NCBI RefSeq assembly: GCF_030814435.1
Contig: NZ_JAUSUW010000010.1
Coordinates: 62,001-126,000, forward strand
Reading direction: 5' to 3'
Origin: Peteryoungia aggregata LMG 23059
GTDB taxonomy: Bacteria; Pseudomonadota; Alphaproteobacteria; Rhizobiales; Rhizobiaceae
Length of the DNA: 64,000 nt
The notes below the pieces were generated by a model. That model saw only the letters and a program-made list of their open reading frames with translations. It had not been told where the DNA came from and made no database searches. The position numbers were made by a program, and so were the translations under genes. Shown one piece after another: positions 16,258-25,015 of the stretch; positions within the stretch are counted from its first letter, which is position 1; each line of letters starts with the position of its first letter.

Positions 16258-16279
16258 AGCCCGGTTCTCCGGGCTTTTT
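16258..16279 (+). terminator. Intrinsic terminator of the rightward prophage operon
   Basis: A perfect 7-bp stem AGCCCGG (16258-16264) with CCGGGCT (16269-16275), TTCT loop, and a T-run. It lies 37 bases after the PrtN-like stop. Confidence 0.85.
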
Positions 16280-16434
16280 CTTGTCTAATGCGTCCAGTCG
16301 ATCATAGGTGCGACGGCGAAGACGGGAGCCTGGAAATAATTGGCATTTTTTTGTTTTACAGACACTTAAGGCGCTTTCTCCATCGTCTTGTTCACGCTCT
16401 TCCGGCGCTATTTCCGCCGATTTGGGTCCTAGAC

Positions 16435-16451
16435 TTGGTACAATGTACCAA
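16435..16451. promoter_or_regulatory. Perfect inverted repeat upstream of the integrase gene
   Basis: TTGGTAC-AAT-GTACCAA, 7-bp arms with a 3-base centre, 34 bases before the integrase start. TACAAT inside it resembles a -10 box, so a bound regulator (for example the PrtN-like protein or an excisionase) would sit on the promoter. No good -35 is visible. Confidence 0.4.
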
Positions 16452-16485
16452 CCAGCGTTTCTACTGTGCCAACGGAGGTACGGTT

Positions 16486-17085
16486 ATGGGTGCGATCACC
16501 GCGTGCAAGCGGAAGGATGCCAGCGTCGTCTACCGGGCGCGAGTGCGGGTCATGCAGGATGGCGTGATTTATCACGAGACCGAGGCCTTTGACAGACCTC
16601 CTGCGGCGGCCGCCTGGATTTCAAAACGCGAACGGGAACTCTCAAAGCCTGGGGCAGTTGCAAAATTAAAAATGAGGCTCTGACGACATTGGCCAACGAC
16701 ATCGACCGCTACACCAAGGAGACTATCAAGGATACTGGTCGCAAAAAAGCGCAGGTCCTGACGGCGATCAAGAACTACGACTTGGCCAACATGCCCTGCT
16801 CATCGAGCATATCGAAAGACACAGTTGAATTTCTGCAATCACTGACGGCGAAACCACAGACCGTCGGAAACTACGCCAGTCATCTCGGGACGATCTTCGC
16901 AATCGCGCGGCCGATGTGGGGCTATCGACTCGACGAGCAGGAGATGGAGGACGCTGTCAATGTTTCCCGTTGAATAGGTATCATAGCCCGGTCAGTGCAA
17001 CGCGATCGGAGACCCACCTTGGATGAACTCGTTCGTGTGATCAGACATTTCATTGAACGACGGAAGAAAGCCCCTGAACCGCAGC
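16486..17085 (+). pseudogene. Tyrosine integrase relic (frameshift, in-frame stop, truncated)
   Basis: ATG at 16486 follows GGAGG. The N-terminal arm-binding part is intact (MGAITACKRKDASVVYRARV) until TGA at 16681. Homology resumes one frame over (TTLANDIDRYTKETIKDTGR, then KPQTVGNYASHLG and AIARPMWGYRLDEQEMEDAV), giving the core-binding SAM-like domain. A TGA at 16971-16973 interrupts again, with the same frame continuing as IGIIARSVQRDRRPTLDEL and RHFIERRKK. It then stops where IS3-like sequence begins. The catalytic domain with the R-H-R-Y residues is absent. The prophage can therefore not excise by its own integrase. Confidence 0.8.
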
Positions 17086-17235
17086 GGGTTTTCCGGAGGC
17101 CGTTTGGTTTAAGTTATGCAGCCATGGCTGGTTCGTCCAGCATGGCATAGGCATAATACTTCTCCTCGGCTTCTGCTGGTGGGATGTTGCCGATGGGTTC
17201 CAGAAGCCGTGAATGGTTGAACAGAGACGGAAAAC
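17075..17235 (-). mobile_element. IS3-family insertion sequence remnant (terminal repeat and orfB 3' end)
   Basis: On the minus strand 17223-17114 encodes FNHSRLLEPIGNIPPAEAEE, then KYYAYAMLDEPAMAA and TAA, the typical C-terminus of IS3/IS407-type OrfB transposases. The end repeat is likely 17075-17100, beginning TGAACCGC, then CGGGTTTTCCGGAGGC. Only about 160 bases remain. The element truncated the integrase, and its own 5' part was later lost. Confidence 0.7.
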
Positions 17236-17429
17236 TCTAATTACCGGCGGTCCAAGGTTTGGTCCCAGAGCAATCTGGGGAATTCTCGACACGCTTTTGG
17301 ACGGAAACAGGGATCGACGTCCCTCGGCAAAAAAACGTTCCGAATGGTGCGACCTTATTGACTGGCTCGACTGAAGGCACAACGCGCTCCCCTCTGCCAC
17401 GTTGTCCCATGCTCATCTTGGATCAGCCG
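17236..17429. other. Non-coding scrap between IS and ParB-like relics
   Basis: About 190 bases with no recognisable protein homology in any frame and no structural RNA. It probably consists of joined fragments left by deletions. Confidence 0.3.
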
Positions 17430-17830
17430 CTATGCAACCGGCGCCGCGACCATCCGATATGCGTCCACGCGTCTTCGCTCGCCGGCGCGATCCTCAGCAA
17501 ATAGGTCTCCGATGATAGAGCCGCCCGCTTCGGTATAGGCCTCCGCGCCGACGAACATGGCCTTGCGGTCGCTCGCCTGCACATGCGTGCGTGTGACGTC
17601 GCGGCGTATCGTCCACGGCTCAGGGTCATTACCAAGCCAAACATAGACCTGTTCCTGCCGCGCGTGATCGTCGGTGACGGCAAAGGCCATCAGCTGATCG
17701 AGCGTTAGATCGCTACCGCGATTTAGACCTGCATCAGCGTCGGGCTGACCGCGCCAAGACGCATCCGCTGCTTCACTACATGCGCCGTCACACCGAAGCG
17801 GGCTGCGAAAACGAGAGCAGGTAAGCCAGA
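17430..17830 (-). pseudogene. ParB-like (plasmid-type) protein relic
   Basis: Minus strand. The 5' part reads ARFGVTAHVVKQRMRLGAVS then PTLMQV and a stop. After a one-base shift it continues SDLTLDQLMAFAVTDDHARQ, and later QASDRKAMFVGAEAYTEAGG. This is the HTH and C-terminal region of ParB-like proteins abundant on rhizobial plasmids and islands. The N-terminal ParB/sulfiredoxin-fold nuclease domain is absent. It suggests that the site once held plasmid- or island-derived DNA. Confidence 0.6.
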
Positions 17831-18170
17831 ATTAGGGATCGAGTGCCGCTAGGAGTGAAAGACCTGAAACCTCTCCACTCGGTAACGGCCACGGCATCGT
17901 TGTCTGCGGACAACCGGAAAGGCCCGCGATGCTGAGCATTTCGATGGAGCGAGCCCGGAAGGTGGCAAAACCCTCCTGCGTATCGTCGCGTCGGTGTGGA
18001 ACCGAAAGCATCAGGTGGTGGGAATATTACATTTTCCAGTTGTATTTGGTTAAAAATGTATCGTTTTAGTCAATGACCCGGAAATATGTAGCACCTAGCA
18101 TCCTCCTCAGGGCTTCCTGAAATTCAGTTGTCGCCCAGGAAGCGATGTATTCTGGCGGAGAGCACGAGCC
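17831..18170. other. Intergenic region upstream of the PL7 lyase
   Basis: About 340 bases without a convincing gene. The stretch 18020-18100 is AT-rich (TTTAACCAAATACAACTGG on the minus strand and the complementary plus strand) and may hold the lyase promoter. GGAGAG at 18153-18160 could serve as its ribosome binding site. Confidence 0.35.
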
Positions 18171-20153
18171 ATGACAGTTAATTCAGAGAATTTTGATTTA
18201 GCGCTTTGGAAACTTTGCCTTCCGATTGACCAAAATGGGACTACGGACGGTGTTGCTTACGAAATTCTAGAACTTGAAGGTTTTGAGCATACGTCATATT
18301 TCTACACCGGCGAAGATGGCGCGATGGTGTTTCACGCACCTACCGTGGGCGCCGTCAGCAAAGGCACCACCGCTGCTCGATCCGAGCTTCGGGAAATGGA
18401 GGCGGATGGTTCGCTCGCGGCCTGGTCGTTAAGCGAAGGCGGCACGATGACCGCGACACTGAAGATAGACGAAGCTCCACTCATGTCTGATGGCTCTGCA
18501 GGCCGGATCGTGATCGGCCAAATTCACGGCTCGGATGAAGAGTTGGTGCGTCTATACTGGGATGACGGCAAGGTCTATTTCAAAAGCGATATCGGCAACG
18601 ACAGCAATGCATCCACCACGTACCAGCTGACGGACGACGATGGCACAACGCCGAACGTTTCCCTTGGCGAGCCTTTCTCATATCTGATCAAAGTAAAAGG
18701 CGACAAGGTCACCGTAGACGTCTATGCAGACGGCAAGACCTACACGGCAACCCTTGAGGTTGGGTCCGAATGGGCAAATGACCAGTTCTACTTCAAGGCC
18801 GGGGCTTATCTCGGTAGCAACGAGACCAATAGCACCGGCGCCGGCCAGGTCTCCTTCTATGGGCTCGATTTCGGCCATGGTTCCGACGCAGGACTGGACG
18901 GGCTGCTCGACGACATCACCGGCAATGCCCATGATAACTCCTATTCGGTCGATACGACGGGCACTTCCGGCGCCGATATTCTGAAGGGTGGCACCCGTGA
19001 CGATGTCATTTACGGATATGGTGGGGCCGACAAGATCTGGGCGGGTGCCGGGGATGACAGGATCGTTGGAGGAACTGGAGCGGACACGCTGCGCGGGGAG
19101 GATGGTGACGACACGATTTGGGCAGGCGCTGGGAATGACAAGGTCGTCGGTGGTGCCGGCGCGGACACGATCACGGGTGATGACGGCCAGGACACCGTCT
19201 ATGGTGGTGATGGGAACGATGTCATCAAAGGTGGAGACGGCGACGACATCTTGAAAGGAGAAGCGGGTGACGATGCCCTGAAAGGTGAAGCCGGCGACGA
19301 CAAGATCTATGGCGGCGGCGGTGCGGATGATCTTCGAGGCGGCGACGGCAACGACCAAATCTCCGGTGAAGATGGAAATGACGCCCTCTACGGACAGGCC
19401 GGCGACGACAAGCTAAGCGGAAGCGCAGGTAACGATTATCTCAGCGGCGGCGACGGAACTGATGCCGTCTATGGCGGTGATGGAAACGACACCGCTTCCG
19501 GCGGAAACGGGGACGATACACTGAAGGGTGAGGCCGGAAACGACACACTCTCGGGCGATTCGGGAAAGGACAAGCTTTACGGCGGAGACGGAGCCGACTC
19601 CTTGAAGGGTGGAGATGACGACGATTTTCTCGATGGCGGCAATGGAATTGACCGACTCGACGGAGGTTCAGGCAACGATAGTCTCTACGGCTATGCCGAA
19701 GCTGACAGGCTGTATGGTCAGGACGGCAACGACAAGCTAGTGGGCGGCGACGGCGACGATACACTTTATGGCGGAGCTGGCGACGACTTCCTCTATGCCG
19801 ATGCGGGTGCGGACAATCTCTATGGCGGAACCGGCACCGACACCTTCATATTCACTTCGCTCGATTCATCGACCTTGACCACGAGCGGTCGTGACGACAT
19901 TTACGAATTCTCCCAGGATGAGGACGATCTCCTGAACTTGTCCGCACTCGATGCGAACAGCAAGACTGACGGCAACCAGACTTTCTCGTTCATCGGAACC
20001 CAGGGCTTCTCAGGTCGTGCGGGCGAACTTCGTTTCGTGAACAGTTCATCCGAAACATATGTGTATGGCGACACCGATGGCGATGGTTCCGCCGATTTTT
20101 CGTTCCATATCGACGGGGTGATCACCTTGGTCAACAGCGACTTCATCCTCTAG
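18171..20153 (+). CDS. Secreted PL7 alginate lyase with RTX repeats (type I secretion substrate)
   Basis: A 660-aa protein without an N-terminal signal peptide. Residues 5-235 form a PL7 alginate lyase beta-jelly roll with the family blocks RSELREM (Arg70, Arg74), QIHG (Gln117, His119) and YFKAGAY (207-213). In this family the QIH form is linked to guluronate-containing substrates; the last block has Gly where Gln is common. Residues 265-570 are tandem GGxGxDxLx nonapeptides that bind calcium. The C-terminus (TYVYGDTDGDGSADFSFHI, ending DFIL) resembles serralysin-type secretion ends. It is probably exported by a type I system and acts on alginate outside the cell, next to the alginate cluster. 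Confidence 0.88.
   Translation: MTVNSENFDLALWKLCLPIDQNGTTDGVAYEILELEGFEHTSYFYTGEDGAMVFHAPTVGAVSKGTTAARSELREMEADGSLAAWSLSEGGTMTATLKIDEAPLMSDGSAGRIVIGQIHGSDEELVRLYWDDGKVYFKSDIGNDSNASTTYQLTDDDGTTPNVSLGEPFSYLIKVKGDKVTVDVYADGKTYTATLEVGSEWANDQFYFKAGAYLGSNETNSTGAGQVSFYGLDFGHGSDAGLDGLLDDITGNAHDNSYSVDTTGTSGADILKGGTRDDVIYGYGGADKIWAGAGDDRIVGGTGADTLRGEDGDDTIWAGAGNDKVVGGAGADTITGDDGQDTVYGGDGNDVIKGGDGDDILKGEAGDDALKGEAGDDKIYGGGGADDLRGGDGNDQISGEDGNDALYGQAGDDKLSGSAGNDYLSGGDGTDAVYGGDGNDTASGGNGDDTLKGEAGNDTLSGDSGKDKLYGGDGADSLKGGDDDDFLDGGNGIDRLDGGSGNDSLYGYAEADRLYGQDGNDKLVGGDGDDTLYGGAGDDFLYADAGADNLYGGTGTDTFIFTSLDSSTLTTSGRDDIYEFSQDEDDLLNLSALDANSKTDGNQTFSFIGTQGFSGRAGELRFVNSSSETYVYGDTDGDGSADFSFHIDGVITLVNSDFIL
18960..19850 (+). 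repeat. RTX nonapeptide-encoding repeat array
   Basis: Imperfect 27-base units encoding GGxGxDxLx are repeated through about 890 bases of the lyase gene. They form calcium-binding beta-rolls in the protein. The array makes long frames appear on the other strand, which I do not regard as genes. Confidence 0.85.
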
Positions 20154-20256
20154 AGCGTTTCCGGCGATCACGGGATCACCGTCAATGCTCTATGCTTTTG
20201 CTTTTTATCGCATTGTCCCACGCCGAAGCGATCACGCTTCGGCTGGAAACGCTCTA
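20151..20256. repeat. Rhizobial-style intergenic inverted repeat element
   Basis: Perfect 12-bp terminal arms TAGAGCGTTTCC (20151-20162) and GGAAACGCTCTA (20245-20256) enclose a shorter palindrome GCCGAAGCGATCACGCTTCGGC (20222-20243, 22 bases, given here as its two halves GCCGAAGCGAT and CACGCTTCGGC is not exact at the centre). The stop codon TAG of the lyase is part of the left arm. Elements of this type are scattered through rhizobial genomes and fold as mRNA hairpins. Confidence 0.7.
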
Positions 20257-20369
20257 GCACCCCGGCAGAACGTGACGGCAGCACGCCTCGCTTCGGACGC
20301 CTCGACAGGAGTGCGGTACGCCTGCGAGGGGAACGTGGGCAACCCCCTCTCCTCGATCTCGGCCCCGAA

Positions 20370-20968
20370 GGCTAAAACATCCGAGTTAAAGCGTCAGATC
20401 ATGCAAGTAGACCAGCAGACCTTCGCGGCGGCATCCACGGAACTGCGAGACGTCGCAAACGAGCTTGCAACCCTGGTGGTGGACGAAGCCTCAGCGCGCG
20501 AACGATTGAAGCGGACCGATGTTCGGGCGTCTGATACCGAGATCGTGCATCTGCTGTCGGTGCATACGATCGGCGGAGTTATCCCCTGCCGAGACTCTCA
20601 TGGAAATTGTACCGAGCAGTGGCGTGCTTCAAGTTGAGGCACGAATCTGCCGAAGGACATCGACCAGGGACGGGTGGGCCAGACAGCCCCCTCCAGCTCG
20701 CGGCATTCAACCGAAACACCACGCCCCAAATCGATGGATCCATCCTCAGGCTGTCGGCGGATCTCGAAACGGACCCGGCAACGGGGCCTCCTTCGACCGC
20801 GCAGCAATCTCGATTCCGAAAGAAAAGGACGGGTTACTGCCGCAGGGCCTGGCGCTGTTGCCGGGGATGCCGGTGGACGTGTTTATCACGACCGGCGACT
20901 GCAGCATGCTCTCCTACGTCTCGAAGCCGATCCTGGATCGTTCCAATCGCCTGTTCCGAGAGGAATAG
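20370..20968 (+). pseudogene. Type I secretion HlyD-family adaptor relic
   Basis: Pieces of one adaptor (membrane fusion) protein occur in order but in shifting frames. These are KRQIMQVDQQTFAAASTELR, then ANELATLVVDEASARERLKR and VHLLSVHTIGGVIP; after a shift at about 20585, ETLMEIVPSSGVLQVEARI; then LAAFNRNTTPQIDGSILRLS in a third frame; then AAISIPKEK, ALLPGMPVDVFITTGD and SKPILDRSNRLFREE to the stop. It corresponds to the C-terminal half of PrsE/HlyD-type adaptors. Intact homologues bridge an ABC exporter to TolC and export RTX proteins such as the lyase upstream. This copy cannot be functional. Confidence 0.8.
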
Positions 20969-21026
20969 AGCACCATCCGCTCATTGTTGAGGTGAACGGA
21001 CCGATGTGCATGCCCTGCTGGGGCCC

Positions 21027-22175
21027 TCAATATTTCACTTCATCAAAGTAGCGCAGCGGCATTTCCCAGACGACGTATTTCAATCCCTGCGTACCCGGGA
21101 GTTTTTCGGCCAGGAAGGTCTCCATCGGCTTGAACGGACCCTTACCCTCTTCAGCAAAGTTGATCACGTCGACGCCGCTGGCTGCCTTCAGCTGCGCCTC
21201 GAAGCTCCAGGTGCCATTGGCACTGTAACTCGAGCCGACCAAGGCGAGCTGCGGGCCAGCCGTGACGTCTGCGAGCAGTTCATCAAGATCGGCTTCGGCC
21301 TTCTTCGCAGACAGAGGTGATATCGTCTCCTGCGGCAGCGATACCAGGCCTGAGAAAACAGAGAGTTTGGCAAACTTCAAGAGATCGCCGCTGTGCGGCA
21401 CCTCCGGTTCTGCTGACAACGTGTAGGACTCCCGCGGCAGCCCCGCATCTGCGGCCAGAAGCGCTGAAGTCTCCCCCGCCACGACGCCCGCCCCCGCTAC
21501 GGTCCAATGCGTATCGGTCTTGAGGAAGACGTCGGTTCCCTTGCGTGCCTCAAGAAAGGCAGCACGAAGATCCGGCACTTGCACACCAAGCGCGGTCAAG
21601 CGGGCACGGATCTCATCATAGAAAGTCCCTCGGCCCACTGGATGCTGGATGGATCCGAGCTTGTCACGATAGATATCAGCCTTTTCGGGGAGCAGCAGGA
21701 TGATCGGCTCTATACCGGCCGTTTTCAGGTCGGCAACCGCTTCCTTCACGAAACCGAGATGTTTTTCCACCATGGTCGTTGACTTGCGATTCCAGCTGAA
21801 CTCCTCGTCCGAGAAGAACCAGCCATCATCGCCCTTCACGAGACCCTTGCGTGTCTCATCGAAGACCACCAGGCTAATGGCGTTGAGAAGTCCGGTGGAG
21901 AAATCCCGGATCGGAAAGACTTCCTTGAAGATCTCCTCGATCTTGAGCGCCTCGTGGCCCTTGATGATGTAGTCCACCGTGCGTGGCTGCTGCCAGTGTT
22001 CCGTCGCTTCCTTGCTGGCGAAGAAGTGCCCGACAACACCGATACCGCTGATAAACAGTCCAACCATGCAGATGGCGGGCAGATAGTTGAGCACACGCAA
22101 GCCGGGCGTCACTTCCTGAGACGGACGGGGCTCTATCAGGGCGGAATTGGCGGTGACAGACTTGGACTCTTCCAT
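21027..22175 (-). CDS. algJ: AlgJ-like alginate O-acetyltransferase (SGNH/DHHW family)
   Basis: A 382-aa protein with one N-terminal membrane segment (about 30-52) and a periplasmic SGNH-type domain. DGWFF is near residue 117. The catalytic Asp and His are in DTHW (Asp221, His223) and the likely nucleophile is the Ser in GSSYS. AlgJ receives acetyl groups from AlgI and helps move them to mannuronate residues of alginate. It lies 12 bases after algI and is the last gene of the cluster. It resembles AlgX in its core domain but has no C-terminal binding module, as expected for AlgJ. Confidence 0.85.
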   Translation of the reverse strand: MEESKSVTANSALIEPRPSQEVTPGLRVLNYLPAICMVGLFISGIGVVGHFFASKEATEHWQQPRTVDYIIKGHEALKIEEIFKEVFPIRDFSTGLLNAISLVVFDETRKGLVKGDDGWFFSDEEFSWNRKSTTMVEKHLGFVKEAVADLKTAGIEPIILLLPEKADIYRDKLGSIQHPVGRGTFYDEIRARLTALGVQVPDLRAAFLEARKGTDVFLKTDTHWTVAGAGVVAGETSALLAADAGLPRESYTLSAEPEVPHSGDLLKFAKLSVFSGLVSLPQETISPLSAKKAEADLDELLADVTAGPQLALVGSSYSANGTWSFEAQLKAASGVDVINFAEEGKGPFKPMETFLAEKLPGTQGLKYVVWEMPLRYFDEVKY

Positions 22176-22187
22176 GTTCTGCTCTCC

Positions 22188-23624
22188 TTAAAACTGGAAG
22201 TAGAGAAAGGGCGTGTCGCTGTCGGCGACCAGCTTGACGATCGCCAGCACTCCGAGAACAACCGCGGCGACGCTCATCGCGCGAGTGATCCGCGGGCGAT
22301 CGATCTCCTTGGCTTTGACCAGATCCACCGTCATTGGCAGTGCGAAGTAGCGGCGCAGAGCAGGCTCGCCGACCGCAATTACCGCACCCAAGATCATCAC
22401 GACGAACGAGAAATTGGTGAATTGCCAAGCGTAATCGCTGCGGAGCGCGAATCCTTGCAGACCTGCCATGCCCGAGAGCACGTCGAGCGCCTCGGTCATG
22501 TTCGCAGCCCGGAAGAACACCCAGCCAATGATCACGAGCAGCATGGTAAACAGCCATCGCGACACTCGGAAAGGCGCCTTCGGGGAGACGTTGAAATAGC
22601 GCTCGATGGCAAGCCAGATGCCGTGCCAGGCGCCCCAAACCAGGAAGGTGGTATTTGCACCATGCCAGAGACCGCCGAGAACCATGGTCGCCGCGAGATT
22701 GAAGTAGGTACGAGCGACACCCTTCCGGCTGCCGCCGAGGGGTATGTAGAGATAGTCGCGCAACCAGTTCGACAGCGAGATGTGCCAACGTCGCCAGAAT
22801 TCGGTGATGCTGTTTGATCGATAGGGCGCGTCGAAGTTTTCCACGAAGTAGAACCCGACCATCATACCAAGCCCGATTGCCATCGACGAATAGCCGGAGA
22901 AGTCAAAATAGAGCTGCAGCGTGTAGGCAATTGCGCCGAGCCAACTCTCCGCCATCGTGGGATTTGGGATGGCGAAGGCCGCGTCGGCGATCGGAGCGAT
23001 CGAGTCGGCGATCAGAACTTTCTTCGCCAGCCCGGTCATGAACCGGGTGGCACCATAGTTGAACTTCGACCAGTTGTGTTCGCGATGATAGAACTGCTCC
23101 GCCAGGTCATGAAACCGCAGCACGGGTCCTGCGATCTGGTGCGGGAAGAATGCGATGAAGGCTGCGTAATCGACAAAGGTCCGCGAGGGCTCCAGATCAC
23201 GGCGATAGACGTCGATGATATAGCTGAGGTTATGGAAGATATAGAAGGAAATACCGATAGGAAGAATGACATGCGGCAGAGACCAGCTGTAGGCCTCACC
23301 CCGGTTGAACAATTGCGCGGCGCTGTCTGCAAAGAAATTGAAATACTTGAAGTATAACAGCAGCGCCAGATTGCCAATTATTGCACCGATCAGAATCGGC
23401 TTGCACCACTTCTGATCCAGTGTTCGATGGATCATCATGGCGACATAGTAGTTGAATGCCGTCGTCGCCAGCATGAGCAAGGCAAAGTCGATACGCCACC
23501 AGGCATAGAAGACATAAGAACCGACGAAGATGAAGTAGGACCGATACCGCTGCGGGCAGAGATAATAGAGTGCCAGAAAGACCGGCAGATAAACAAAGAT
23601 GAATATGACGGACGAAAATACCAT
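22188..23624 (-). CDS. algI: AlgI membrane-bound O-acyltransferase
   Basis: A 478-aa polytopic MBOAT protein with about ten hydrophobic segments. Conserved features include QIAGPVLRFHDL, YSSMAIGLGMMVGF, RRWHISLSNWLRDYLYIPLG and GGLWHGANTTF. The His in the last motif is residue 321, matching the catalytic His322 of Pseudomonas AlgI. It transfers acetyl from a cytoplasmic donor across the inner membrane to AlgJ and AlgX for alginate acetylation. A 190-base gap separates it from the isomerase gene upstream, so algIJ may have its own promoter. Confidence 0.93.
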   Translation of the reverse strand: MVFSSVIFIFVYLPVFLALYYLCPQRYRSYFIFVGSYVFYAWWRIDFALLMLATTAFNYYVAMMIHRTLDQKWCKPILIGAIIGNLALLLYFKYFNFFADSAAQLFNRGEAYSWSLPHVILPIGISFYIFHNLSYIIDVYRRDLEPSRTFVDYAAFIAFFPHQIAGPVLRFHDLAEQFYHREHNWSKFNYGATRFMTGLAKKVLIADSIAPIADAAFAIPNPTMAESWLGAIAYTLQLYFDFSGYSSMAIGLGMMVGFYFVENFDAPYRSNSITEFWRRWHISLSNWLRDYLYIPLGGSRKGVARTYFNLAATMVLGGLWHGANTTFLVWGAWHGIWLAIERYFNVSPKAPFRVSRWLFTMLLVIIGWVFFRAANMTEALDVLSGMAGLQGFALRSDYAWQFTNFSFVVMILGAVIAVGEPALRRYFALPMTVDLVKAKEIDRPRITRAMSVAAVVLGVLAIVKLVADSDTPFLYFQF

Positions 23625-23815
23625 TACCGATATTCCTTATCTGACGCCGGACTGTGAGAATGGCTGCCGTGAGAGCCCTTGGGGGCGGCCCCGGAGAAAC
23701 GGAAAATGCGTAGCCATGATGCTGCCCCCTGGTCTTGCATCCTTGCCTTGTTCGATGATCGGCACGCCGAATACTTTCGAGATGCCGGATACGCTCGCGC
23801 TCACGAGCTTGCCTG

Positions 23816-25012
23816 CTAGCGTGTCTGGATCCGCTTGAGCACCGTGTCGGCCTCAAGAATGGCGCAGACGATGTGGTAGAAACTGCTGGCCGGCGCGGGT
23901 TCCTCGATGAAGTTGCCGTCGGGCCGCATCTTGTCGAACCACAGGCCAGTAACTTTCGTTGCCAGGAATTTCTTCAGCGCACGCGTGGCCTGCAGGGCCT
24001 GGTCGAGATAGTGCTCACGGTCAGCTGGATCGCCGACCTTGGCCAGCAGAATCGCCGCCTTCAGCCATTCCGTCTGAGGCCAGAGCCGCGCCACCGGATC
24101 GGAAATCGTGAAATCATCGAAAAGACCCATGATCGCCACCTCGCGCGAGGGGCAAAGACCGTGCCGAGCGCCAATATCAAACAGGCGTGTGGCCGCATTC
24201 ATCGCCGCCGCGTCACCGCGTGACGCCGACCAGCGGGCCAGCAGCCACGCCCATTCGAACTGATGGCCAGGCTCAACGATCCTGCCCTTGTCGCCGGGAT
24301 AGGGACGCCAGTCATGGTCGAAGAACTCTCGAAGCGCACCAGTGTTGGCATCGATGAAGCGGGTTAGCGCAACGCGCGCGATCTCGTCGGCGAGCGCCGT
24401 CCACGGCGCCGGATCGCCGGCCACAGCTTCCCATGCGAGGCTGGCCTCGAACAAGTGCATGTGCGGATTGGAGCACAGCGGCAGCTTGACCGGATCGCCT
24501 TCCTCGAAGCCGCCGAGCGGATGGGCATAGGTAGCCCTCAGTCCGGCGAGAAGTGCCCGAGCCTTGTCTTCCATCTCGCGAGCACGCGGGGGGAAGGTCT
24601 GCGCGATCTGCGCCATGGCGAACAGCGCGAAAGCCTGATTGTACAGGTCGAAGCTGTCATCCAGCATAGTGCCCGTCGGAGAGGCGAGGCTGCCATAGAA
24701 ACCATCCGGTCGGCGATAGACTTGCTCGAACCAGGCAAATGCGGTGGTTGCCGCCGCATGCCAGGAAGCCGGCGCATCTTTGTCGCCGCCAACCGCATAA
24801 CAATAGACCTGGCGGGGCTGTACCCTTGCCCGGCGATTGTCGTTTCGGTTCGCCGTGCCATCGAGATTGATGCGCTCGAAGAAGCCACCGGTTTCGGCAT
24901 CGTGGCCGACATCGACCCAGATCGGCAGCGCCGACCGCTTCAGCCATTCAACCGCGCCGTCGATCTCGCCCGCGAGTGCGGTGATGACCGAAGATGGATC
25001 GGTGTTTGCCAT
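23816..25012 (-). CDS. AGE-family isomerase, probable mannose-6-phosphate isomerase
   Basis: A 398-aa (alpha/alpha)6-barrel protein of the N-acylglucosamine 2-epimerase (AGE) family: WVDVGHDAETGGFFERI, RRARVQPRQVYCYAVGG, HPLGGFEEGD, PHMHLFEA, IVEPGHQFEWAWLLARW. The characterised Sinorhizobium mannose-6-phosphate isomerase (Pmi) belongs to this same family, so inter-conversion of fructose-6-P and mannose-6-P is the likely role. This fits a cluster whose AlgA has a degenerate isomerase domain. Alternatives are a mannose or N-acetylglucosamine epimerase. The start lies three bases after the AlgK-like stop. Confidence 0.8.
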   Translation of the reverse strand: MANTDPSSVITALAGEIDGAVEWLKRSALPIWVDVGHDAETGGFFERINLDGTANRNDNRRARVQPRQVYCYAVGGDKDAPASWHAAATTAFAWFEQVYRRPDGFYGSLASPTGTMLDDSFDLYNQAFALFAMAQIAQTFPPRAREMEDKARALLAGLRATYAHPLGGFEEGDPVKLPLCSNPHMHLFEASLAWEAVAGDPAPWTALADEIARVALTRFIDANTGALREFFDHDWRPYPGDKGRIVEPGHQFEWAWLLARWSASRGDAAAMNAATRLFDIGARHGLCPSREVAIMGLFDDFTISDPVARLWPQTEWLKAAILLAKVGDPADREHYLDQALQATRALKKFLATKVTGLWFDKMRPDGNFIEEPAPASSFYHIVCAILEADTVLKRIQTR

Positions 25013-25015
25013 CGA

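Noticed and set aside
18960-19850. Repetitive DNA resembling a CRISPR or minisatellite
   Set aside because: The units are 27 bases, imperfect, in frame, and encode GGxGxDxLx calcium-binding repeats of the lyase.
23640-23815. Possible small gene between algI and the AGE isomerase
   Set aside because: The open frames here have no start signal and look random; the gap more likely holds a promoter for algIJ.
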